A stretch of 64,000 bases of DNA from positions 1,550,001 through 1,614,000 of the forward strand of contig WBVU01000009.1 of the NCBI GenBank assembly GCA_009192285.1, given 5' to 3'. This document shows, one piece after another, positions 1-11,784 of the stretch (within the stretch, counting starts at the first letter, position 1; every line of letters starts with the position of its first letter). The translations under genes and the position numbers were made by a program. The notes below the pieces were generated by a model, which searched no databases, was not told the origin of the DNA, and saw only the letters and a list, made by a program, of their open reading frames with translations. Origin of the DNA: Morchella semilibera (lineage: Eukaryota; Ascomycota; Pezizomycetes; Pezizales; Morchellaceae).

Positions 1-2624
1 TTTTCGAGGAGGTAGTAGCGGGGCAACCAACTTTAGGACAGGTGAGGTCGGCGGTAGAAGATGTTGTCAACAAGCAGCCAACAATCGAGGACCTCAAGTT
101 TGTTGTCGAGGAAGCCGCCAAGAACCAGCCAACAACTGAGGACCTCAGATCTGTGGTTGAGGAGGTTGCAAACAAACAAGCAGTCGATGATTTGAGAGTT
201 GCCGTCGAGGAGGCTTTCAACAGGCAGCCAACGATTGGGGACTTGAAGTTAGTTGTTGAGGAGTTTGCCAATAATCAACCAAGCTTGTGTGATGTCAAGG
301 CCGTCATGGAGGAGGTTACTGATGGCTTGCCCAAGATGGATGCTCTCCGTTTTATGATGGAAGAGTTACTTTCCAAGCACCAAACAGTCGCGGTCACCAA
401 GGCTACCGAGCAAGCTAATACAGAAGAAATTCAACTTCGCATGGCAAGTCTTGAGAAGATGTTGGGTGAGGCTGATAGGCGTGCGGAGGCAGAGTCACAG
501 GCTAGAAGGGAAGCTCATGAGAAGACTTTGGAGTTGGAGAGTAGGTTGAGGATTGCTGAAGAGGAGGCGGCGAGGTACCGCGGGGAGGCAGAGGAGTCGG
601 ATCGGAGACTGAGGGCGAACGACGAAAAACGAAGCGCGGCGTTGACACAGTCACAAATGCGCGTTGCGCTTCTCGAGGGTGCTCATTCAGCCCTTCAGAA
701 AACTGTTGGGGAAATGTCGGCACGGAATGCACAGCTGGAAGGCACTATTGGAGAAGCAAAGTCGGTCAGTGAGCGAAACAAGCAGGAGGCGAACAGAGTG
801 GAAGAAGAGAATAAAGGGCTTAGAAGGGTCATTGACTCCCTGAAAGCAGATATGCAGGAAAGTATTAGAGTCCGTGAAGGTTTCCGCGGGAAGTTTGACA
901 AGTTGCAGGAGGATATGCGGACCGCGGCGCACAACATCGGCCAGCAAGAAGGAAAGTGGAGGAAGACACAGGAAGAACAGAGGGCAAGGATCGAAGTTTT
1001 GGAGGCAAGAGTGGCGGCTGAGGTTACAGTGAAGGAGGGACTGGAAAGCGAGGTCAGGCGGTTGGAAGTTGAGCAGAAGGAGGCAATCAAGCTGAAGGTG
1101 GAGTACGAGCAGTTGAAGAGGTCAAATGGGAAGTTGGAGGAGATGGTTGATAAACTCATGGGAGAGAAGGCAGAGCACTCGCAGCGCGCTGCAGCTCTTG
1201 CCCACGAAGTCGAATCAGCCCGCGGCTCAGCACATGAAGAAGTTGCACGGGTGAGAGAATCTCTTCAGAGAGACGTTGATGCTGCCAACACGACGGTCAA
1301 TACTGTCCGGGCTTCACTCGAAAGTGAGGTTGAGCTCCTTCAACATGCTGTCAAGGATGCGCTGTCCGAGAAAGAGCAGTTCAAGCTAAGGCTCGATCAA
1401 GTTGTTAATTCCGAGCGCGTCGCCCTTGACGAACTCGAGAAGACAAAGACTGCGCTTTTCCAAGGATCTACTGAATCCAAGTCTGCCGCTTTGCAGGAAC
1501 AGCGCCAGAAGTATGAGAAGCAGGTCTTGGAACTCCGTCAACAGTTTGAAGATACTCGGTCCCAGAATGATAGGGCCCTTAGAATTGCGACTGAAGATGG
1601 TGAGCGCGAAGCATTCTACCTGAAACAACGTCTTGGTATCTCCCAATCAGAGGTGCAACACCTCCGGGAACAGTCGAAAGATCTTCGTGAGCAAACAAAG
1701 GACCTCCGTGAGCACATTTCCCTCCTTAAAGATCAACTCAAGATTGCGACCTCTGCGGCCCAAGCTGCTGCTCAGGCTGCTGCAAATTCAAGGGCACCCC
1801 AGGCGGTTTATGAGGAAAGGGCTCTACGGGAATCGGTAAATGTGCTTCAGGAGCAGCTCCAGCAACGCGAGGCGCGAATTGAGGAGCTCGAGCAACAGCT
1901 TTCCGGGTTTGACAAGGCAGATATCAAGCGCAAAGATGAGCAGATCACATGGCTTAGGGAGCTACTCGATGTTAGGGTTGATGAGCTGGAGGAGATTGTT
2001 CACGCATTAAGCATGCCCCACTTTGACCGTGAGAGTGTCCGTGACACCGCACTCCGTCTTCGGGCAAACCTCCAGATGGAGCAGCGGGAGAAGGAAATGG
2101 CGATGACTTCGGCCCGCGGGCCCATTGCCCCAGTTGCCAGTCTTGCATCAAGACTTCCTGGCGTTGCAAGCTCTGCTGCTAGCTCTGCTGCCGGTTGGTG
2201 GAACAAGAACAAAGGGCCATCGTCAGTTGCCCAGAGCTCGTCTTCACGACCAGGCTCTGCCGCCGGTTTCTTGGGCAACATCCTCGCCCCTGCGCCTCTG
2301 GCCACATCTGCCAATACTCAACGAATGGGATCCAGGCTTGCACGGGGTGTTTCCTCAGAGACGGGTTCAAATTCGTCGCATACCACAATTACTTCGCGGT
2401 ATAGAGAAAAACAGGCGGCAGCACCGTCCTACAGAACTGATAGAGGGGGATCCAGGAGAGTTCATCCTCACCTTTTCCAGAAGGGGTTGTATGATGCGGA
2501 TGCGGATGCGGACGCCAACGATAGTGTGATGAGCGCAGACTTTTACGAGGAGGAGGACAATGCGACAGAGATGGGGGCCGATGATGGCGATATGCTTTAC
2601 CGACAGGGTTCGAATAGGCACTGA
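1..2624 (+). CDS. long coiled-coil protein, 5'-partial
   Basis: The frame is open from the left edge of the window to TGA at 2622-2624, so about 873 codons are visible and the true start lies upstream. The first ~110 residues form repeats of roughly 17 residues with the pattern (E/D)DLxxVVEEVAxxQPT. These are followed by about 550 residues of heptad-like, Glu/Lys/Arg/Gln-rich coiled coil (roughly residues 115-690). The C-terminal ~180 residues are Ala/Ser/Pro-rich and low in predicted structure, with a short GWWNKNKGP motif and an acidic Asp-Ala repeat near the end. No catalytic motif is visible. This architecture suits a structural or scaffold protein (spindle-pole, nuclear-envelope or transport tether type), but I do not recognise the family and assign no function. 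No intron is needed in the visible part. Confidence 0.85.
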   Translation, partial: FEEVVAGQPTLGQVRSAVEDVVNKQPTIEDLKFVVEEAAKNQPTTEDLRSVVEEVANKQAVDDLRVAVEEAFNRQPTIGDLKLVVEEFANNQPSLCDVKAVMEEVTDGLPKMDALRFMMEELLSKHQTVAVTKATEQANTEEIQLRMASLEKMLGEADRRAEAESQARREAHEKTLELESRLRIAEEEAARYRGEAEESDRRLRANDEKRSAALTQSQMRVALLEGAHSALQKTVGEMSARNAQLEGTIGEAKSVSERNKQEANRVEEENKGLRRVIDSLKADMQESIRVREGFRGKFDKLQEDMRTAAHNIGQQEGKWRKTQEEQRARIEVLEARVAAEVTVKEGLESEVRRLEVEQKEAIKLKVEYEQLKRSNGKLEEMVDKLMGEKAEHSQRAAALAHEVESARGSAHEEVARVRESLQRDVDAANTTVNTVRASLESEVELLQHAVKDALSEKEQFKLRLDQVVNSERVALDELEKTKTALFQGSTESKSAALQEQRQKYEKQVLELRQQFEDTRSQNDRALRIATEDGEREAFYLKQRLGISQSEVQHLREQSKDLREQTKDLREHISLLKDQLKIATSAAQAAAQAAANSRAPQAVYEERALRESVNVLQEQLQQREARIEELEQQLSGFDKADIKRKDEQITWLRELLDVRVDELEEIVHALSMPHFDRESVRDTALRLRANLQMEQREKEMAMTSARGPIAPVASLASRLPGVASSAASSAAGWWNKNKGPSSVAQSSSSRPGSAAGFLGNILAPAPLATSANTQRMGSRLARGVSSETGSNSSHTTITSRYREKQAAAPSYRTDRGGSRRVHPHLFQKGLYDADADADANDSVMSADFYEEEDNATEMGADDGDMLYRQGSNRH

Positions 2625-5052
2625 AGAGAGAGTCGAGATAGTCATTTAGGGGTGTGCGTTGTATTTCATTGAATTTTTTTTTTCTTTCTAGATAATTTTT
2701 TTCCTCTTCTTTTTTCTTTTCGAGGGTTAAATGGTTTTTGTTTTCGTTCAGGAGATACCTTGGGTGTGTAGGGAAATGGAGCGAGCATTGTGTCGGTGTT
2801 TACCATTCTTTTTAAATTTCATTTGTTCATTGTTTTCTTCTCGGTTTTTTTTTTTTACACTTTGGGAGGTGGGGCGGGAGAAAAGAGGAGTCCTTATGAG
2901 TGACGTTTAAAATTCTCGGTTTTATGAGTTGTCGTTGTCGTTTTTAGCGTTTTTAACTCGTTTATATATCCACTTTTTTTTTTCTTTGATAATACCTTAC
3001 CTTCTTCGGGTTTTTTTTATTCTTATTCTCTCAGTTGGTGATTTATGCGCAACGTCAGTTTTGCGGTTCTCGTGAGTTTTTTTTTAAAAAAAAAAATTTA
3101 TTGTCTCTAGTAAAGTAATTCTTTGGGGGTTTTATATATACCAAGTACTTAATCGATTCATAATCAAGAGCGTTTAAACTCTGTTTAGTCTTGAAATCCG
3201 ACCGCTAGCTAGCTATAAGTGATAGATAGGACTCACTGAATTATTAAAAGTCACCCCAACCTTCATAGTGCCCTTAGACCAATAGTGCAGGCCAGCGTCC
3301 ATCATGACTCGAAACCCCAACCTCTACGCCCCAATAAACGGCGCAAGCTCCGTCCAAGCACCCACTCACTCATAGCCCCCACGCCGGCCGCGCTTGCGGC
3401 AACGAAAGATCCAAGGAGGGGAGCTGTGACAGTGTGACTTTGACACTAGAAGTTTCCATGGTAGCGTCCCGACACTCACCGTGGGCGGCCTGTCACTCTT
3501 CCTTCCTTTACATGTATGAATCCCAATCTTACGTAGCTACAATATAAAAATTGGAAATTTACTCTAAGACACGCCATGCAAGTTGCTTTTAAAGTTTTGA
3601 AGCTTGTTTGTTATCCCTCCCCCTTCCAGGGTCCATCGATGATGTAAGAGGCTCTATCTTGCTGCATGTTCGACGGTCGGGAATCGGGAGACTTATCGCT
3701 CCATCCCATAGCATGGGCCCCTCCCATCCCTGCCGATGATGCTTTCGCCTGATTGTGATTTTCAGAAGGAGGAGGAGGATGAGGATGGAGGGGTGAGGGG
3801 AGGGTAGGGGTGGAGTTAGGAGTAGGAGGAGTTAGAAGTCGTCTGTCTGGCGCACGTCCCCTGCGTCATTCTCGTTGTCACACTCTTTTAGAAGCAGAGT
3901 TGCTGTGCCTTGGTCACCGTCGGTGTCATCGTAGTGGTCTGTAAGAAAGGCCTCATATGGGAAATGCGAAAGTGGCAGTGGGGCAGAGGGAAGCAGCAGT
4001 GGACAAGGGCCGCAAGGCAGAGAAAATATCGGCATCTGGGTATTATTAGGAGCTATAGGGCAGGTATGATATGGTATATACTCTGGATAGGAGCATACAT
4101 AAGGAAGAACCTTTCTCCATATCTTTCCCCTATTTTCATGATCTTCAATCCTCATCAGCACCATTATCAACTCACTTCTCCCCTCCCCCCCCCCGGTAAC
4201 CCCACCACCATCGCCCCCTCCTCATCCTTATCCACTTCCTTCTAGCTACCCCCCCCCCCCGGGTCTTCTAAGGACATACTCAAGTAGGTAGGTTCCCTAT
4301 GTCTCGTGGTTTTTCTCTGTTATCGTCGTCGTCCCCCTCGTGAGCATTTCGTTTTCGTATCCTGTGCGCGCGCGCCCTCATTTCCCACTATGATACAACA
4401 AAATCTTAATCTGGAGCGTGACAACGGTTAATCTCTAATGAAGACTCTTTTAGAGAAACTCACCTGACTGACCACGTGCGGATAGAGACAGGCACAAGGA
4501 AGACAACGCAGATACTCATTTAATAACTGAAGCTTACTCCCTCCGCCGTGCTACCATCTACAGCCCCTCCTCTCTCTTCCTCTCTCCCCACCCCCTCCTC
4601 TACACAAAATAAGGGACTCTGCTTGCGTACATACCATACATACAACTTCCCTTCCCAACCTCGTGGTTTCCTGATCACCCCCTTGTGATATCAACAAACC
4701 TCTCCGGAATTTGAGTGATATACACGTATATCATTTTTCTTTCTTTCCGGAAACAAGATAGAACACACAGAGTGAGAGGTAGAGGAAGAGACCCGTGTGT
4801 GGTGTGTCTGGTGTGAGTGTGTGAAAATCGTAATTTCCCCTACATGCCTGGATCGAGAGGTGGCCGGGCTTCTTTTGTTTAAATAAAAACCTCACCCTTT
4901 TTTTTCCCCCCTTACTCCTATCTTTGCTGATACCTGAACCGTCAACCCCACAAAGATAGCTCTCGCACTGAATTATAATTCAACGTCCGTTGATAACTAA
5001 AATAAAAAAAAAAAAAAAGCAAAAACAAAAAAACTAAAAAGAGTGAGAAGAG
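2625..5052. other. gene-free spacer: 3' region and upstream region of next gene
   Basis: T-rich 3' flank of the coiled-coil gene (2660-3120), then mixed sequence. Pyrimidine tracts and C-runs lie at 4180-4260. An A-rich leader (15 A at about 5003-5017) runs directly into the ATG at 5053. I see no coding region here. ORFs around 3830-4245 overlap on both strands and have no coding character. Confidence 0.6.
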
Positions 5053-6235
5053 ATGGAGGAACTCTCAAATCACAACAGCGGAAAACGATCTTTCTTTGGA
5101 TTGGGAAAGAAGAAGAAGAACCAGGATAAAGCAAAACCGATTCCAGACTCACCACCAACAACAGAAGAAGCAGCTTCTCCTGAGCTCGAACCAATGTCCG
5201 ATATCGACGACACCCCAAATACAACAATTCCAATCAGCGCTAAAGCTCCACAGCTACCCCAGTTAACCGCTTTTTCGCCTATCGCAACAACAGCCCCTAA
5301 CGTCTTCTCGAGCTTCCCTTCCCCACCAACACAATCCCCAATTCAATCAGTAGGATCGAGCTCCTCACCACCCCTAGTTCCTCGTCCGGGTACATCTGAG
5401 TTTGCTTCGCCTCGCCTGTCCACCAGCAGCTCCCAGATCTTTGAGCGTAATGTCCAGGAGCAGCTCAGCAGCACAAGCCTACCACCCCAACATCTTCGGC
5501 TATTCCCGCTCACATACAAACCGAGAATCGGATTCCCGCCGTCTTGGAGGCTAGCTCTATCGCGATCACGGACGAGAAATGTGGGGTAGACGAGGTCGAG
5601 ATCGTCATGCATAGCATGCATCAGCCAGCCGTGTCTTCCGTCCCTCACAGGGGCACATCTTCAAGCCCTGTCTATGGCGGTCACGTGCCTGGGGCGTACT
5701 ATGGAAGCGATAATGCAATCGATGAGTCTTCTGCGGGCAACTCGGGAGATGAACTCTCGTCGCACGGTGTGGGAATTGGGGCCGCGGCAGCAGCTGATAA
5801 GCGCAGGCTGTCGTTCATCTCGTTTGCGGACATGGTTCAGGCAGAGCAGGCCAAGCACGAGGGGGTGATTATGGCGTCGTCAGGGTCGCTGAGAAACCTT
5901 TCCCCAGGCGGTTCGCCAAATGTAATACCCGCAGACCGGGATGTTGCGCTTTCTACGATAAACGAGACGCTGCGGCGCTCGCCTTCGCCTATCCGGCTTG
6001 GGTCTAGCCCTCCACGTGGAGGAGGGGTAGTAATGGGAACGTACAGAGGACCTTGAGTGGGAAATCCATGGGACCGGCAGGGGCAGGGTCGCCGCCAAGA
6101 ACTAGTATGGGAGACTCGCTCGGTATGGAAAGGGGGGAGTTGACAATCGAGACTATGAGGCAGGCACTGAGGAAAACAGGGAGTGGGGACCTATCGGGGT
6201 ATGGGGGTGCCAGGAGCAATCCTAGTCTGTGGTAG
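5053..6235 (+). CDS. Ser/Pro-rich hypothetical protein, frame broken twice
   Basis: Starts at ATG 5053 after an A-rich leader. The product would be about 394 residues if two single-base gaps are allowed for. The N-terminus is Lys-rich (RSFFGLGKKKK near residue 13). A long Ser/Pro/Thr-rich region follows, with blocks such as STSSSQIFERNVQE, IPAHIQTENRIPAVLEASS, VDEVEIVMHSMHQPA and, at the C-terminus, ETMRQALRKTGSGDLSG. These ordered blocks pass through three frames: the first to about 5485, the second about 5485-6024, the third to TAG at 6233-6235. Each switch is the size of one missing base, and each falls at a 4-base run (CCCC 5485-5488, GGGG 6024-6027). No plausible intron explains either switch. 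The protein lacks catalytic motifs and looks like a disordered regulatory protein. I do not recognise a named family. Confidence 0.7.
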
Positions 6236-8505
6236 AGAGAGAGGTGTTTTGTGCGCGTGCGTGCGCTGTTTTTTATGAATTGGGATAGGTATTTTTTTTA
6301 TGAGGAGTTTTTTTTTATTATTTTATTTTCATCTGTCCTTATTAAAAGGCAGACCTGGTGTTTTTTTGTTTTTTTTCCCCTTCCCCTTTTCATTTCATCT
6401 ATTTTTTTTTCTCTCTCACTTCCGAGTCACCTCTCTCGTTATTGTTTCTCACCTGCCTGTGCTGCACCTGGAAAGCTGGATTAACGAGCGAGATTAAGTA
6501 TAAACAAGCGAATCCCGATCCCTCCTAGGAGAGGAGAGGGTTGCATCATATCGAATATATATACTTAATCTCACTCCCCCCACGGGCCCCAGCACCGTAA
6601 ACCGGGGGTGGACTGGACTACTCTATATAGAGTATATGTAGTTGGGTTTGGTTACAAATTAACTTGACTGGATCGTTGGGTGGGGTTTTTAGTGTACCCG
6701 GCAAGCCATTGCCGGACGATGACAGACATTTGTGGGGTATTGGGGTGCTCTTTCCCTCTTGGATTTTCCCTGTTTCTCCTTTTCGTTTCCCTTTTCGTTT
6801 CCCTTTTCGTTTCCACTTGTGTACCTCTGTGAGATACTCTCTGCTTTTTTCTGGCTGCACTGGGGAAGGGGGGCTGTCTGGTTGTCGCCGGCGTCGTATT
6901 GTGCTGTGGACCAAATATCTACTCTATGTTATGGTACGGTAGTTTAGTAATTCCAATAGGTGATCAAAAAGGAACAAGTCCATACATACATACATCAAGT
7001 ACCCTCCTTTACCCTTGTACCGCGCACGACCAGAGTAGAGTAAGCAGGTAGAGTACATATGTAAGTAACGGGTTAATGTCTACGTCCACCGTCAACCTTC
7101 CCTTGGGAGTGAGTACTGCACCGATCGGGGGTTGGTTATATGTACCCTTTATTACCCGGAGACAGGATCCAGGTTGAAGCTTGTATATACGCATCACGAC
7201 CCCGCGACTCAGGTATATTATCACCCCCCGGACGGGCGAACGCGGTAGGTCCTCCCTTGAAGGGCGTTGTGTTGTGTATAGTGCTGTAATTGCGGGGAAG
7301 GGGACCGGAGCTGGGCGAGTGATTACTCGTGACGTCGCGTAGGTACCTAATATGGAGGTGCGTCCTTCCCCCGCTGTGGGCAGGGATCACCCCGTCGTCG
7401 CGGGGAGAACTGCGGAGGCAGGTACGCCCGTGTTGACGGCTTCTGGATGTTTCTAGAGATGTATAGATACATGTATTATACCCCCCAGCTAGCTAGATGC
7501 ATGTAGGTAGGTACCTGAGCTCTAGTGCTCGCGCGAAAAAGAAAAGAGCTCGGGGGCATAGCTCCTTGGGCGGGTGAACGGGAATCTTCTATACTGTATG
7601 TGATGTACCTACATACCCCGTCGTGATGTGATCTACAAATCCGTACCTACCTACAGCCTCCACCTGACCGGCCGAGCCGAGGGTTATGTATGTAGGGCGC
7701 CGGCCGGAGGGGAGGATCCGCCAGATTAGAAACCAACGTGCCTACATATGTACCTACCTTCTAAAAAGAAAAGGGTCGGAGGTCTAGATCTGGGGGCGCC
7801 CGCTATGACGCCGGCCTGGGCCTGGGCCCGGTATGCATACATACTCTACATATATGATCAACCTCGTGTCTCGGAGGGTGGGGACGGACGGAGCTGGGGC
7901 CTTTGTACGTGGGTTTGCGGTTGGAGCAGGCCCGGTGCGGAGGGTGTGGTGTGATGTGGAGGGACTCTGCTCTGCTCTACGTACAATACGGGGTGGAGGT
8001 GCACTCTGGATTACCAACTGGTGGGTAGCTTTTGCAGGTAGTATACATAGTGGTTTGTTCTTTCCCCCTTTTGGTTTGTACCGGGGCGGAGATGATGATG
8101 GTGATGGACTGGGGTACGGGCTGGTTTTCTCTCTCTTGACGGGGAGTCATAGGCAGTGTGCAAGTGTATGCAGAGTTTAGTTGACAGGTGCAGCCCTCGG
8201 CCCTCCGTTTGCAAATTGTACCATCATCTCATCTCGGGGCATGTGCGTTCGGCATCACCGCCGTCGACCCCGCCAGGCGCCTACAGACAGGCACGGCGGT
8301 TATGAAAGGGACTTGGTACATAGGGGGACGTTTAATTGTTGGTCGGAGAAATAGTAAGGCCTGACCGTTGGGGGCTTCTAGAAGGGTGCGTTACAAAGAC
8401 CAGGAAGGAGGGATCAAGAGTTGAGGTGATATTTTGTAATTAACGTGCTCGGATTAATCCCACACAACCACCTCCACCACCCTCTCCGCCGTCGGCCGCC
8501 TGAAA

Positions 8506-8530
8506 CTCTCTCTCTCTCTCTCTCTCTCTC
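8506..8530. repeat. (CT)n microsatellite
   Basis: Uninterrupted CT dinucleotide run, followed by a C-run. Confidence 0.9.
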
Positions 8531-11404
8531 CCCCCACAGCCCAGATAGGTATGAAGAATTTCTGGTGTGTGTGTGTAAGAGGCGTTCTTTACCCGGCTAA
8601 GACACGAACCCTTGGATTCTATTCTTCGATCCTGATAACTCGACTCTAGAACGGATGGGCATAGAAAGAGAAGCACTGGAAATTATTATTAGACGGGCAC
8701 CCACACATTACAGCTAGCGGTATGCATGTACATATGAAGAGTATGTACGTACCTGCATGATACCGCTCATCGCTTACTTGCTTACTCGCTCGCTCGCTAA
8801 CGGACGGGCTGCCTACATGACTCTGGGCCCGGCACTCGTTCGTTTGCAATAACCCACTCACCATCCCACATATTTCTTTTTTTCCTTCTTTCAGCCGCTG
8901 AGCGGGGGGGGGGGGGGGACAGAGGGGTAGAAAGAAGGAATTACATGTAGCCAGGCACAATTCCAGAATGACATGACTGATAGATATCGATGCGATGTGG
9001 GAATCCGCCAGCACGGGTGCGTCCCCCTCCCCCACCCGTGGGGGGAGGGGGGTTTTTTTGACGATGGGGGACATTGTTTTTTTTCGATGTGATCATATCA
9101 CTCTGCATAGCCTATGCAGAGCAGAACCCGGCTGTAGATACATGTACCTACATGTAATCACGAGTACTGGGGCGCCCTTTGTACCCCAGACTCCGGGTCC
9201 ATCTCCTGCAGGAAGTCGTCCGTTATTGATCGTGACTTTCCAGTACCTACTACAGTCCAGAAACAAAAGATACACGGCCCCTCATCCTCCCTAGACGCCC
9301 ATGCCATGAGGGGGGGCATCTTTTTCCGCTTTCAATCTCGGGCGAGCGATCCCTACATGTGTATATATATATTATTACCCTACGCCGCGCCCCAGGCCTA
9401 CATGTACTCAAAAACCATAACTACATGTACATGTAGTAGTAAAGTATAATATAATACAAAAAAAAACCCGAGCCTCTGGTGCTGGTGCTTGAATCGACCT
9501 CCCACCCATCACACACCCGCGGGTAAAACAAAAAAAGGGCCTGGACCTTGCCTGGGTACGTTGGGGCTGGACCTGTCTGTCTCCCACCCCCCCCCCCCCC
9601 CCAGGGGACGGTACCGTTTTCTGGTTCCTGAGGGCTGGATTTTTTTTTTGTCCGCTGTTAGTTACTGTTCTGCTGGTGCTGGTGTTGATGGTGATTACTG
9701 GCGGTTGATGTACTGCTGTTTGTTGTTGTGGTGGTGGTGGTGGCATGATGTACAGGTACTTATATGTATGGGAAATCGCGCTTCGAGTTCTTGGTGCATC
9801 ATCATCCCATCATCCCACCATCTCACCCCCCCCCGCTCACTCTTCTGCGGAGTACCTACACTCATTACATACTGCCTACAGTACCGGTATTGTAGCTAGC
9901 TAGCCACTATCCCCACCTTTTTTTGGGGGGGCCAATTAAAAAACAAAAAACAAAACAAAGCAAAGTAAGCAAAAAGCATTTCCCTCCAAGATAAGAATTT
10001 GGGGGGTAAAATATACATCACACACAGTGCTTCGATCCCCCTCATGTTAATTCTGTGCCGCATTCTTAGTTTTTGTAGCTTTTGATTGCTGTCGGGTTTG
10101 CGTGCTGACATAACCTGCCTACGTCTGACTGACGACTGATTGACTGACTTGCATATCCTGATCAGACAGACAGACGCAGGTCCGAATATCACCCGCGCTT
10201 CATCACTCACTCACTCCCTTACTCCCCTTAGCACCACCACCACGGCCTCTTACCCTGCCTACCCATCCTGTTGTTCCCACACCCACACCCACACACTCTC
10301 TCTCTGTCCCTTCCCCCCCACACACCACACACCGGAGTCACGTAGTGGTGGTAAGGTGTAGACGCGGTACCTGCCTAACTACTTTACCACAGGACAGCAG
10401 CAGAGTACCTGCCTATGCCTACATACTAACCAACGTGCCCACCTCACATCACCCACCCACCTGGCCTACCACCCTCCTCCATCCATAGAGGGAAAAAGAT
10501 CTAGAGGGCAGAAGAAAAAAATAATAATAAAAATAATAGTAATAGTAATAATCATAGTAATAATTTTTTTTTGAAAAAAAAAAAAAATAACGACACCCCG
10601 AACCCTTTTGTACCCTGAAGAGAAAGGCACAACCTTTTTTTTTTCTTTTTTTTCTTTTCCCCCCTCACCCCCCTTCACTTTCCCCTCTCTTACTTTCGAC
10701 GTAACCTACAGTCGTCTCGCCGCTGCCGCCGCCATCGTCGCCGCCGCTAATATACCTATATACCTAACGCCTATTTTGGAACGGTACCACCGAGATCGAG
10801 TACTGCAGAGCGGTTAATTGTTGTCGCGCAGTGTTGGGAGATCTAGAGAGAGAAAGAGGGTTAGCTTTGAGATCTGGAGATCAAGAAGTCGAGGGTACTG
10901 CTTACTTTGCTGCTGGTGCTGCTGCTGGGGTTCTTACCTGACAGACAGACGGAGAGATACATAGATACATAGCCGGCCTGCTGCTGCCGCTGCTGCTGCT
11001 TACCAACCCTTACTTACTTACTAGGCAGCGTACCGTACCGTACCGTACCACGCTGCACTGCACCGCATACCTTTCTTGTCTTGTCTTGTCCGTTAGTAGG
11101 TGCATACATAACATTCACTCAGTCAGCCAGCCAGCCCGAGTGACTGATACTGACTAAATACTCGATCCAGATAGACAGAGAGAGAAGTGGAAGTGAGAGA
11201 AAAGAGAATAGAATAGGAAGAGAGAGAGAGCGTGTGGCTTAGGTTGCAGATATTCGATTCGACACACCGTTTTTATTATTACAGAGAACCGTTGTGTCTA
11301 CTTACCTTACTTACATAGTCACTACTACCAACCCACTCCACCCCCCCCCCCCCAATCTATTCTTCTACCCACCCCAGCCAATCCATCTGTCCGTCCACAT
11401 CCAC

Positions 11405-11484
11405 TTCCATCCATCCTTCCTTCCATCCTTCCTTCCTTCATTCAATCCATCCCATCCCATCCCATCCCATCCACCATCCATCCA
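11405..11484. repeat. CATCC/TTCC tandem tetra- and pentanucleotide repeat
   Basis: Repeated TTCC, CATC and CCATC units over about 80 bp in the leader region of the RasGAP gene. Confidence 0.8.
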
Positions 11485-11632
11485 CACACATTCACCACCC
11501 CCCCTCCCATTCAACCCACTCACTCACTCACCACTCACCACTCACTCACAAAGGTACGGCCGGGGGAATAAAAAAAACACCAATACCAAGAAACAAAACA
11601 AAAAAACAACAAGAATAATAAACCATCAACAC

Positions 11633-11751
11633 ATGGGAACGCAGACGACACTAAGGACGCTGCAGTCAAAGATCGAGGAGATTACTGGAACATCTGTGGC
11701 CTGGATGGGAAAGTGAGGCGCGCAGCCTCGGGAGGACCAAGGGAACAGAAG

Positions 11752-11784
<33 letters not shown>

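Larger units (their letters stand above)
6236..11632. other. long gene-free spacer upstream of the RasGAP gene
   Basis: About 5.4 kb with no convincing coding region. It holds many TACATGTA/GTACATGTAC copies and TACCTAC-type short repeats, a (CT)n run at 8506-8530, G- and C-runs near 8905 and 9587, poly-T and poly-A stretches, and CATCC/TTCC repeats at 11405-11484. The last part probably contains the promoter and 5' leader of the downstream gene. ORFs of 60-140 codons here are low-complexity and occur on both strands. Confidence 0.6.

Noticed and set aside
5447-5502. tiny intron to explain the first frame break in the Ser/Pro-rich gene
   Set aside because: Possible GT..AG pairs give introns of about 20 nt or remove well-formed coding sequence. 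A single missing C explains the frame better.
8646-9074. 142-codon minus-strand open frame in the long spacer
   Set aside because: Crosses homopolymers and microsatellites, overlaps frames on the other strand, and has no splice or start context supporting a gene.
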